NCBI GenBank assembly: GCA_009746045.1
Contig: RPFO01000329.1
Coordinates: 62,001-126,000, forward strand
From: Mesostigma viride
Taxonomy: Eukaryota; Streptophyta; Mesostigmatophyceae; Mesostigmatales; Mesostigmataceae
Reading direction: 5' to 3'
DNA: 64,000 nt
In this document: positions 33,407 to 44,800 of the stretch, in pieces
Position numbering within the stretch: position 1 is the stretch's first letter
Layout of the letters: each line of letters begins with the position of its first letter
Made by a program: the position numbers and the translations under genes
The notes under the pieces: model-generated
Told to the model about the DNA's origin: nothing
The model's input: the letters and a program-made list of their open reading frames with translations, nothing else
Database searches by the model: none

Positions 33407-36400
33407 TCATTGTACACAGCAAGCTGCGCTTTGTCGTTTGGAGGGCGCGCAACTGGTGAACATGACCCTTCTCCCAGCCTCAGCAGCCATGACTGCCTGC
33501 TTGGACGCTGCTTGGGCAAAAAGGACATTAGGCGACGAAGCCAGCTTGTTCATTCCCGCCCCATTCCGCCCGTGAGCCTGGGATTTTGCATGCGCCTTGG
33601 CGCGGTCCACCTGGATGACCTCGGTGACAAGCAGAGCCATCTGCTTGAGCACGTCCAGCTCATCATCGGTCAGCTTCTTGGGCCGGTCGTCCAGGATGCA
33701 CAGCGTGCCCACCTTGCAGCCCTCACGCGCCACCAGCGGCACGCCAGCATAAAAACGCAGACGCAGAGACCCCGTCACCATCGGGTTGGCGGCAAAGCGT
33801 GGGTCGGCCGTGGTGTCAGGAATCTGTTTGGGGGGGGGGGGGGGGGGGGGGGGGGAGGAGGGGGGAATTGGGAATTCGTAACACGCAGGAACGGTGGGAA
33901 GATTGCCATTGAGCCCATGAATAGGTGTGCACCCTTAAACACAAGTTCTGGTGGTCTATTAGATAGGGGCAGCCAACTGTAGGAGACACAGAATAAGAAT
34001 ACAATGAATGATAAGAATACAATGAATGATCCTATCTTGCATACGGCTACCTTATCTTGTGTAAGCCTAGCAGCTGCCATTCCGACCATCACCCTTCCAT
34101 AAGCCCCACCATGGATCATGAACCCTAGGCGCTGACATCCCCAGAATCTTCTTCCTCCGAAATCACCAGGGATCGTCAGCCGCCAGCCTAGCGGCTGCCA
34201 CCCCTATGCACCTTCCACCCGCGTGTAAGGGGTTAAGTCAATGCGACCCTGGGTTTGACCCCTGGTAGGAACATACTTTTGCATAACCGCAGTGGAAAGT
34301 AGCTTATACAGGCGCATAAACAGCTTCGATACTGTGTACTGGGTCGGAGTTTCCAGGGTCTTAACGTGGGTGTAGTAGGAGTGTAGTCTTGGCCTAAACA
34401 ACTCAAAAGTGATTACCGGCCACCAGGACGACGCCATTAGGGACCACGGTGCGATTAGGTGTTAGGTTTGTCGATGTGCCAATCTCTACATCCTTGCTCT
34501 ACATCTGGCATCCGTAAGATATATACATAACACAAACATACACGCACATACACGCTTATTCGTGTGCCTTGTACCTCCTGAAGGTTTCAGTCTAGAGCAA
34601 AAGCATCGCAAGTTCTATTCTTATCAAGCTGGTGTAGAAGCTACTCAAATTGCGTGATTTGGAGACCACCAAATAGAGCAAAGATGATGTAGATTCGAGA
34701 CGCAAGATTTACAGTATGGCACGACTGCATTTCGGCATGGCTACTTTCATTGCGTTGCCTCACCTCAAGCACTTGGTCCTGCAAGATGGTGTGAGCACAG
34801 AAGGACTTGTCCCGTGACGTCTGCAGGCACCCAACGTTGCCCCCGACCGACTTAAACCACTGCCGGTCAGCCTCCACCAGCGACACGAGTGCGAACGAGA
34901 CTTTGAAGGTGTTCATGCACATGGACGTGATGTTGTCGTACCTGCACGCAAACGTCACCAAGCAAAATAAATGCACATCCACGTTCAACACCTACAAAAC
35001 CATACACAAGCGTGCACTTCAGCATGCTCAGCCACCTTGCAAATGAGCCCACCCCCCAGTGGCCATACTGGCTTCTCTACCTATCCCTATAAATCAGAAT
35101 ACTGGCTTCTCTACCTGTCCCTATAAATCAGAATACTGGCTTCTCTACCTATCCCTATAAATCAGAATACTGGCTTCTCTACCTATCCCTCCCCCCGTCG
35201 GTGGTGCCACGCGCTAGTGCCTCGTTCCAGCCCCGGTCAATATGAATTCATCACTATAGAGCGCATGCTCACACTCTTATTGCAGGCTGGGCCCATGCAT
35301 GAAAGCAACACTCCAAGCAGTCCCCGCAGGTCCCGCAATGTACTGTCAACAATACACTGTCAACAATATACTATCCACAATATACTGTGCACAGCAACAC
35401 CACACTTTCACCGCAAATGTGGCCACATTGCATGGAAGCCATCATGGAAGCCATCATGGAAGCCATCATGGAAGCCATCATGGAAGCCATCATGGAAGCC
35501 ATCATGGAAGCCATCATCCGCCAGCCCACTCACCGCGGGTCACGGCCCGTGTCGAGGATGCGCAGGTCATGCAGCGCTGCCAGCCGTCGCTCCTCGCTGC
35601 TAGTCCTGTCGGCCGCCACCCACTTGCTCTCGTGCCGCAGCAGCATGGCGCTGATGCGGGTGCGAGCATACGCCGGTGAGAAGGGCCACTGCAGCCAGTC
35701 GGCCACCTCTGGGTGCTCCCGCCCCTTGAACCCATCCTCGCACGCGATCATGCACACCATGCCCGGGTACTCGCCCCGCAGGCTGTCGAACAGCTCGATC
35801 CCGCTGAGGCAGCCAGCCCCCTCCAGGGTCTTCCCCAGAACCAGCAGGGGCGGCCGCTTCTTGGCAACAAGCTGCGAGGGGGCGGTGACGGAAGCAAGGA
35901 TTGCAATGGCGCAGCGAGATAGGTGAGGGCATAGCCTGGCACGCTCGTTGTGCCAGATGGTGGCAGTTTCGGATCAGCATTGTAGTGGATGGAGTTAGAT
36001 GAGATGCTTAGGCTGACACACGGATTTCCGGCCTGCGCGCCGCGTATTGCCTACCGCGGCTGAGCGGGACACCTCAGTACAGTACGGCAGGGTGTACGGT
36101 ACTGAGGTGTCATGTGGACCGATGTGCGGTTAGTGCCAGACTGTGCCTAGACTCCAGCTCGACCCGCCAGACCCGGGTTATCCGGTTCTGGACGGGCCGA
36201 GTGTAGTTGATGCTAGTGACGTGGTCGCATGGCATTGCAGTGTACAGTTGTCCACTGGTGAGGTGCTGCAGGTAGCACCGCCATAGGCATATAGGCGTAG
36301 CACTGGGGAGTGCCGCAGCACCCGAGTTTGCCCAGACGTTCCATTCTGAGCCCTCAGCTTCCATTGCTCTCTCATTGTATTATTACTAATACAATCATCA

Positions 36401-39384
36401 TTCGCCGTCATCATCGCCGTCATCATCACCGTCTAGGTCATCTAGTCGCTCCACACGTAAGCCAGCCATAATTTCAATGCACAAGGATACACATTTCCAT
36501 CACCATTCATCTTCATCATCCTGAACGACTCGAAAACGCGGAAAAGATAACGGCAGGCTCGAGCTACCATGGTCCGGATTCTCCCGATTTCTGGCCTGCG
36601 CTGGTTGTCTCTTTGATCATTCGCTCTCAGCATCAGCAGTTGTTCGTCGTCCCTAGTCTCCATCCAACTTGGACTGAAAAGTTCGTTATTTTTTTCGACA
36701 AGCAAAAAAAAATATGGCTTCCAACAACGGCAACAACGGCAACAACAACAAGGGGAAGGCGCCCGCCAGGCGCACCTCACCCCGACTTTCGCCGGAGGGC
36801 ACGCCCTCCACCAACGATCCAACTGATGGTTGCGGTGGCGGATGGTAGCAGTGGCGGATGGTGGCGGTGGCGGATGGTAGCAGTGGTGGATGGCTGCTTT
36901 CTAGAGTGAGGGGGGCGGGCCATGCTTGATACTCGTGATGTAGAATGAGGACGCAACCTACTCAAGTCTCGCTAGAGCCTAAATGGCGCGCTGAGTAGTA
37001 ACACAACAAACATCATGGTGCCATCTATAGGCAAAATCTATGCAAACCGCCGACCACTGAATTTGGACCAGCCCACCTCCTGCATCCGCCCCTCCACTCA
37101 CCCCTCCAACCACAACCCTGCTCCCTCAACCTCGCAATGCCAGCCCATACCTACATGGGCCATATCATTTGTTACCCGCCACACAATAGAGTGCTCCACG
37201 CGATCACCTCCCCACAGCAGCTGCCATGACTGTAATCAGCTTGCAGCAAGCCCATACCTGGCGGAGGTCGGCCACCGACTCGGCGAAATACGGCCGGATG
37301 CGGGGATCCGCCTGCGCGCCCTCTCGCACGCACTCGCGTACGGCCGGGTCTGTGACAAACGCCACCAGAAGGAGAGAGGCGTCGTCCTCGTAGGAGAGCC
37401 GAAGGGTGCGGTCCACCGGCGACCAATGCTCCACGCGTGAAGCCCTGCTCGACTCCTCCGCCCTGCTCGACCCCTCCTCCCGAACCATCCCCTCCACCTC
37501 CGCCACTGAGAGCCAGGTGCCTTTTGGCACATGCCCCGGGGCATCGTCGTCCTCCCCAAGCCAGCAGCTGTACTGCTCCCTGGCAGCTGTCACTTGCAAC
37601 CGGGGGGGTGCCTCCGTTCCTGGCATCCGCCACCGGGGGGTCCCCTTTTTCAACGCCCGCTCGTTGCCCGCCTCCACCATGGCATCCACCTCAGCGTCGG
37701 ATCGGTTCGGGTCGTGGTGGAAGAGCGCCACCTGTCGCACCTGCGGGGTGGCCACCGTAGGGGATTGTGAGGGGGCAGAGGTGGATGGGTACATCGAAGG
37801 TCAAACAAGATGCCATCGACCCACGTGGCATCAACCCATGCGCTCTAATGCATGGGGCCCATGCCTAGTCCAGCCTATTCTACTCAAAAGCAAATCAACC
37901 TCCCTCTTCCCTATCATACCCACCAGCATCAAGTACCCACCTCCCCACCTCTCGCTCTCTCCCAGCATGCCATGGCTAAGCACTGAGAGGCGCTGAGTCG
38001 TCGCGCTCACCTGCGCGTGCGTCGCCATGTCGACCACGTACTCTAGCGTAGAGTGACCCCACCCGACCTTCTGGGGGTACTCGCACGCGGTGTACTGGCA
38101 GTCGTGGATGAGCAGGTCCGCGCCGCGCATGAACGCGCAGTGACGGTCGTCAGCACTTGATGGGGCTGAACACACGGGCACATGCAAGGGCATGGGATGG
38201 GATAGGCCGGGACCCAATTACTGCGTATTTTGTGGCCCCAAAGCGTGGTAAGAAAGGACAATATTCCCACGAAATTAAACAGGCCTGTGTGGGTGTTCCT
38301 TCCAGGATAGCAGGCGTGCCATTTTGCACATGGCGTGCCACGTCATTGGGTGCTCTATGTTGATTAATTAATCACAATGCAAGCCGGGATGGAAATACCT
38401 ACCTCATGCCCTGCACACCACACTCATACTGACATACAATAGGAGAAATGTCAGAGACAGGGCAGCGTAAGGGAGGCCGGTGTGCTGCAGGCATTCGCCC
38501 TAGGCTCACCAGGGCGGCCGCCATCTGCCAGGGTGCGACAGTGGGGCTCGTGGTCTGTGCAGTAGACGACGGTGGCGCCATCTGCGGCGATACGATATCC
38601 CAGGGTGATCGCAGGGTGGTTCATGTACAGGGTCGTGATGGTGATGTCGCCGATGCTGAACGTCTCCTCGGACAGGTCGTGGAACTGCATGCGCAATGCA
38701 AGCATTACAGTGGCAGCAGCACCGTACACGACATTACTAATTGTCTATGTCGGGATCCGGCTTATACGTTATATATTTATGAATATCACATACAGAGAGA
38801 AAAATGGTGGCGGGAGAGAAAAGGCGATCCCAGAGGAGGATTATATCCACCGGATTCCTGCGGCTACTGCGGCTCAGCTACCTGCAGCCTTGGTTAGGGT
38901 CTGATAGATGCAGCGTTCGTTAGTAGAGCCGGCGCCACCTGCAGGCCAGTGGCCGAAATATGGCTAACGACTAAAGCAACCAGCATATGTAAGTATATAC
39001 CTCGACAACCGAAGCGAACGCCTCCATCGAGATGGGAAAATAGGTATATTGCATCTGGCCGCAGAGTGCATCCCGCAAGCCTGCCGAAAGTCCGTGGGGA
39101 CCGTAAATCTGGACGTTGTTTCCCGGAATGAACAACGGCGTGAAGAAAGGAAGCCCTTGAATGTGGTCCCAATGCGTGTGGGTAATGAGAATGTGTGCAT
39201 TCACTGGCTTTCGCTGGCGTGCCAATTGCATTCCTAGTCCGTGGGCACCCGTGCCACAGTCGAGGATGAGCTGCGTGCCGCTATTTGTCGTTATCTGAAC
39301 GCAACTGGTGTGTCCGCCGCACCTGACCGTTTCTTTCCCCGCTTTAGAAATGGAGCCGCGGGTGCCCCAAAATTGGACCTTCAT
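33407..39384 (-). CDS. MBL-fold phosphodiesterase / pseudo-receiver / GAF fusion protein
   Basis: Exons (minus): 39384-39001, 38684-38510, 38165-38011, 37740-37258, 35871-35534, 34941-34764, 33823-33407. All phases agree and give 709 aa. Residues 1-280 are a metallo-beta-lactamase domain of the cyclic-phosphodiesterase/PhnP-like type: FWGTRGS, HTHWDH (H69, H71, D73, H74), NHPAITLGYRI, CTDHEPH, IHDCQYT, GWGHST and LFHHDP supply the metal ligands. Residues about 355-475 look like a response-regulator receiver ending in the usual W-PF-ARTRI pattern, but have Gly (LLVLGK) where the phosphoacceptor Asp is expected. Residues about 485-640 are a GAF domain (ALVSLVEADRQWFKS, SFCAHTIL, RFYAGVPL, VGTLCILD). 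Bacterial proteins of this layout often add a histidine kinase; none is present here. The substrate is unknown. Confidence 0.9.
33830..33855. repeat. G26 run forming the pyrimidine tract of an acceptor
   Basis: On the transcribed minus strand this is C26 followed by AAACAG, the 3' splice site of the last exon of the MBL-GAF gene. Confidence 0.85.
35060..35195. repeat. 35-bp tandem repeat, intron of MBL-GAF gene
   Basis: About four units of ATACTGGCTTCTCTACCT / CCCTATAAATCAGA lie between the fifth and sixth exons. Confidence 0.85.
35428..35518. repeat. 12-bp tandem repeat (GGAAGCCATCAT)n, intron of MBL-GAF gene
   Basis: Seven to eight perfect units end 16 bp from the exon 5 donor. Because 12 is a multiple of three they stay open in all frames, but the conserved reading frame ends at the donor at 35534. 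Confidence 0.9.
36430..36616 (+). repeat. Dispersed ~180-bp repeat, copy 3
   Basis: Closely matches copy 4 (61585-61790), beginning ACCGTCTAGGTCATCTAGTC and ending GGTTGTCTC. It lies in the fourth intron of the MBL-GAF gene, antisense to it. Just downstream, 36714-36848 is a small open frame MASNNGNNGNNNKGKAPARR... with no recognised relative. Confidence 0.85.
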
Positions 39385-40174
39385 AGATGACTCTGTATTC
39401 AGTAGACAGCAGCAAGGATGCGATTTTCTTGCGACACGTCTTGCACTCTTGCTGCACGACGGAAATTGCAACCAGGCTACTTTTCGCTTTGGCGTGCGGC
39501 CATGGTGAGTTGTGAAGGGCGGAGGTTTGCGAAGGCATATCACTGCCAGTCCACGGTCATTGCAAAAATCCTGTCAATCAGGGCATATCAAATAAAGCGG
39601 TTTCCTGAATTCTGCGAGAAGTGCACAGGAACTCTCGGTTTGATACATACGACATTCATCCGATCATGAGATATTCGCAAGCTACTTCCACTCTGCTCAT
39701 TCTGCTGCCCATGTCAGTCAGTCAGTCAGTTCATCAGTCAGTTGTATCCACTACATGTAGCTATACGGACAAGCCGTTTATATGTGATGAGATATGCTTT
39801 CACTGAACAAAACAGCAGCTTGGATACTATGTCAACTCGGACGTTTGGAATGCATTTTGCACGTGACCACCTTGATTTGCTGAATGCTGGATAGGGATAT
39901 TAACTAGAGAACCTTCTCCTATGCAGGCTACGTGTTGACTTTTCCATAGCAAGATCCACCAAGCAAGATTCACCAGGGAAGTTCCCTTTACCCCAAACCT
40001 CACGTTGTGCGTTTGTCGGACGGATGTCAGCAACGAAGCGCGCACGGTCACGTGAATGCGGCGACGGGCCGGATACCCGGAATTCTGCGTCGATTTTCTG
40101 ATCCGTTCTGTGTCGAGTGTCGACATTGTGCAAGACTGTGATCGAAGTTTGCCAAAGTGCGTGTGGCCATGTGC

Positions 40175-40690
40175 TTTAAATTAAATTAAATTATAACATG
40201 CCTCCGTTGGGAGATCATGTAGCACATATTCCTTCATTTCCTTGATGGCTGCCGGCCGGTGGAGTGGGGAGAGCCGCGTAATCTAACTAACCTAACTCTA
40301 GTCTATCTAGTCTAGAAAAATCCTAACTACCCTACTCATCAAAACGCGTCCCCCCAAGAGGAGGCTCGTCTTGGGGGGCCGGACTAGCCGGCAGTAGGTG
40401 GCTTGCCCACAGGGTCGGGCGTGTGAGCCGCCTTGACAATCTTCTGCCACCGCGTCTTGTTCTGCATGGCAGTCCAAAGAAGGGAGAGAGAGTGGATGCG
40501 GTATTCAAACTGGGCTGGGACCAGCAGGTAATCCAGCAACATCTGGACGTAGTTCGTGGCATGTTTCCCTACCCTTTTGGGAATGCCCTTGGGGCCAAAC
40601 CAGGTCAGAATGTGCCGCCCTGGCTGGCCAAGCCTGGCTGGCCAAGCCATGTGCTATCTCGTGTCTTTCTACAAGTCTTTACATATTCGC
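40175..40690 (-). mobile_element. LINE-like 3' end fragment (family L3), longest copy
   Basis: The minus strand encodes about 80 residues: WPARLGQPGRHILTWFGPKG, NYVQMLLDYLLVPAQFEYRI, LLWTAMQNKTRWQKIVK. Then come a 3' region, CTCCCAACGGAGGCATGTTA and an ATTTAATTTAA tail. The terminal motif is shared with the ORF1-only elements. The rest of 39400-41860 shows no gene apart from the upstream region of the MBL-GAF gene. Confidence 0.65.
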
Positions 40691-41869
40691 TGCTTGCTGC
40701 TGAAAATAATGGCAGGCTTGAGCTTCTTATTATCTGGGTCGTCGCGTTTCGACGTTAGGACGTACTGAGTATGGTGGTTGTCTCTTCGTGTCCTGAAGGA
40801 TCGCCCGCTACCCATGAACTAAGTAAGCTTCAAAGAATGAAGCAAGCTAAGGCGGGCTTTTGATCTTGGGTTCTACGTATAATATCAGCAAGGGAGGCAA
40901 CCTTCATGGGATTTCTTTCTAAGGAGTAAGGGAAGCGACCCCATGCTTCTTGCAAACAAAGTTTTGTGGACAAGTCGTACTTAACTCCTGCCAATCTCGG
41001 CTGTGCCAGAACTGATGCACCGGTCAGGCATTGTCCAAATTAGCGCTCATGAGGACCCAGCAACAAATTTAACAGTCCAGCTAGCTAGGCCGTCAGCCGA
41101 TGAAATAATTAGCGCAGGCTTACAGGCGCATTGGCGCAGGCACGTAGGTAATGGGACTTTGAGTCAACTATCATTGCCTTCACTAGGCTTGCCTCGTTTC
41201 TCGGCCCGCCATGATCTAGTTCCAGTCAACCCGAGATCGGGAAGTCAGATCATGGCGAACTCAATGATGGAGTAGTGGCGGCACTGTTATCTATTGTTGA
41301 AACTTAGACATCATTAGCTCGCGCATATATCGCCTTGAGAAAGATAAAATGATACAAATTATCCTTGCTAGGCTTATCGACGAAACTAGTAGGTGTTGAA
41401 TTTCGTCAAAAGCATTGATTAAGTACTGCATCAACGCTTCTTCACATCAATCCGAGAGCTCCCCAAGCTCCCCATGCATCTGGACCGGCCGGGTGTAATT
41501 GATGCTTCGCACACGTATGATGAAGAAGGCCAAGGGGGCGCCTTCTTCAGCTCATGCGCGTACATTTCACCCATCAGGGCACGTTGACAACGGATGCCAC
41601 ATGCATGGTCATGGTGTGCTCATAACGATGATCAGCCATGATGGTGGTGTTTAGGGCACATCCAGATGTGTGCATGCACTCCAGAAGTGAATGCATGAAT
41701 TGGCGGCGCAGGTTTGACTCGCTGACACAAAGATGAAAGATCCCACATTTCGGGCAGAGCTATGGTATGCTGGTCAATCACGCGCTGAGGGTAGTCAACG
41801 CTGGTCATCCTAGCTGCAGACGTGTAAAAATTTACAGCCCAAAAAAGACCGGACCACATAGGGCATGGC

Positions 41870-44800
41870 TTAGAATTCCAACTTGGATGACTTGGTGGGC
41901 ACTGGGGAGCACAAAAGCTGCGCTATCCCCTCGCTGGGTGCCTCGTCCAAATCTTCTGGTCCTAGATGGAGAGGCTCCAACCGCAGGTGGCGGTGAGACT
42001 GGTGAATCACGTAGGTGGAACCCTCGGGCCTGCCGAGCGGGACCTGAAAGAAAAAGTCCAATCATCATTCAACAACAAGCATGCACATACCACAGGGTGT
42101 CGAGTGAGCAAGGCCATATAAGAAAGAGTTTGGAAAAAGTTCTCCACATCAGAGCCACTAATCCCGTCTGCATATGATTTCTTGAATGATGTAACCAATA
42201 CAAGCGTTATAGGATGAGACGCAACATAGACCATCAGCAATCATCTTTGGAAAATGGCAGCATTGCCACCATGCCCAAGCAACGAGTCCAAATGCCGAAT
42301 TACAAACAATTTGCAAGATTCAGGACACAGACATCGAAGGGCACGCTCGATCTTTGGGCCACTACTACAGTACGACCCTATGATACGAACCTGTGATTCC
42401 ACCCTTACCTAACTGGTAACTGGAATCCAACCCCTGATATACAGCCTATGGTCAACCACTTGATATGATATACATAGTGTTGCCTTGCGAAGCGGTACCA
42501 TACACAAAGGGGCAACCAAGTGGCCATCACACAGAGAGAGAAACTTGCACACATGAGAGCTGCCAGCGCAGCAGGGACTTGAGCTGCTAGTGTATGAGTT
42601 CCACTCTTCAATATCGTGGATCGGGGTAGCAGTGGTCCGAGCTTGGTGGAAAGCTACGGCACAATCTCGTCCACAGACAGCGGCAACGCCCATCTATCCT
42701 TTCACCTCGGCAAATTACCTGCCATACTCGAAGCCACCTTCCTCCTAACATTATCTCCCACTCGAAGGTGGGGAAGGAGAAATTGTAATGACCAATTCAC
42801 GCCTTAAATTAAACACGCAGCCCCCCCCCCCCCCCCCCCCCCCCGACACCCTGCTGCTCTCCCTCGCGAGCGTTTGTAACATAGGACCCGTAGTACGGCG
42901 GGACAACAACATTCCCAGGTAAATCATTCCCCACCGCATGGAGGCAGAGTTCCGAGCCAACCTCCTACCATATAAATGAGACAAAGAGCGCAGGCCTGGA
43001 ATCTGCCTGGAATCTGGAAGATTCTATACTATATAGCTGCCGCTATTGGAGGCCACCACGTCCTGTAGGTGGTGGGGTCAAATGTGGTAGTTGAAACAAA
43101 CCAAACTACGCACTGTATAGGCAGCTGCAGCTCAATTAGGCAACGACTCCTCAATACAGGGTAGGTTGCATAACCATATTATAACAGCGCGTTATGCACA
43201 CTGCACTTGTATAGCTACAGGCCAGCGAGACAGGCACTTCCAGGCATCTGACTTCTAGACATGAAGACTCCCCATAGGCATTGTCAGCATCAACTTCATG
43301 TGGCCGCATCGGGCGGCAGGACATGTGCTTTACCCAAACACTCTAAAAAACGAAGTTGACAGTTATACTAGCTCCAAAGGGGCAGCCTGCACGGCACTAT
43401 CCAAGATACATTAGGTGATGATGCTGCTGCGAGAGAAGCAGCATAAAACAGACTGTGCAACAAGCAGAATCGCGGCCTCACCAGCGTGTTGGGCGCTGAC
43501 AGCTTCACCACCCTCAGCAGGCCGGTCGCCGTGTTGTGTGCACCAGAAAACATTCGACCGATGGCGGTCTCCGGGCCTGCATCCGTGCCACACCGTGTGT
43601 AAGGTGCACCCGTCAACCGTCGCCCAAACGGCAGACCAGCGAATAGTGGCCAGTGGAGGGCAGGGGTCGATGAAACGGGGGTAGGCCCCCCATCATCAGC
43701 AAGATGAGAAGAATGACAATCAAGCTTAGAACATGAAATGGCCATTCACTGCTGCCGATGTAGTGGCAACGTACGCCCCCAAGGCGCCGTCCCTGCAATA
43801 AGAAAAGAATTTTCGCTCAGAGTGAGACGGATTAGAGAACATCAGCCAGGCTACTGCCTCCCTTCATGCAAGCTTGGTGTGCAAGACTTGCAAACACAAT
43901 TGCACAACGCCACCAGGAAAAACCTTCCCCCTGACCAGTGCCCAGGGGGAACCGCGTATCCCAAGGCAAAGGGTGCGGAGGCACATTGGGCCAGCCCTTG
44001 TGACTCCCCCGCCCGAAAAAACAAAGGGGAGTCAAACCGTTGGCAATCTTGCTCCGTGAGCTCATACAGGACATGAGCAAGCTGCTGCCTTGAACGTTTC
44101 CAGCATCCAACCAGAGGCGATCCCTGTGCATGCGTGTACACGTCTACACGGTACATAACTGGGCTGTGTACGACCGGGCGTTGACAAAATCCTAAAGCAC
44201 TCCGCTGCGCCATGCCATGCCATGCCAATCCCTTGCTTCCGTGACCCTCAGTACCAAAGAGGCAACCTCAATATGGCGACATGGCGACACGACGCTGAAT
44301 TGAGAAGTAAATTAAGACTTCAACTTGCTTCCGTCGAGCGTACCAGGGAGCGGCAGCGCTTGCAGCACGATATCTGCCAGGTGTTGGACTCTGGCGGCCG
44401 CGGAACGCGTGAACAGGTGCGTGGGCAACACGAGCATCGCCACCGCGCCGCTGGGGGAGCTGCCAGAATCGGCATCGATGGTGCCGGCGGGGCGGACAGG
44501 ATCAGCAGCGCCGGGCGCGGCAGGGTGGATGCCAGGGCGTGCGGCGGCCGTGCTGGACGACGCGCGCAGCAGGCCCCTCAGGGTGTGGATGGCCCGCACC
44601 AGGGATGCCTCCTGGGGCACGGGGGCCACATGGGCACCCCAGGGTACGATATGTCACGATGGTGTATGACATCGGATGTGGGAGGGTTGGATCAGACAAA
44701 GCAGCCGTTTGATGGCTGGTACCGCGCTACTCGTGATGGTGTTTGAGCGACTCGTGCAGCATGATGGGAGGCTAGCGCGGTGGACATGAGGCAAGGCCAT

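Noticed and set aside
36714-36848. Small gene MASNNGNNGNNNKGK...
   Set aside because: Only 44 residues, Asn/Gly-rich, in an intron beside a repeat; could be the start of a retroelement gag-type ORF but nothing supports it further.
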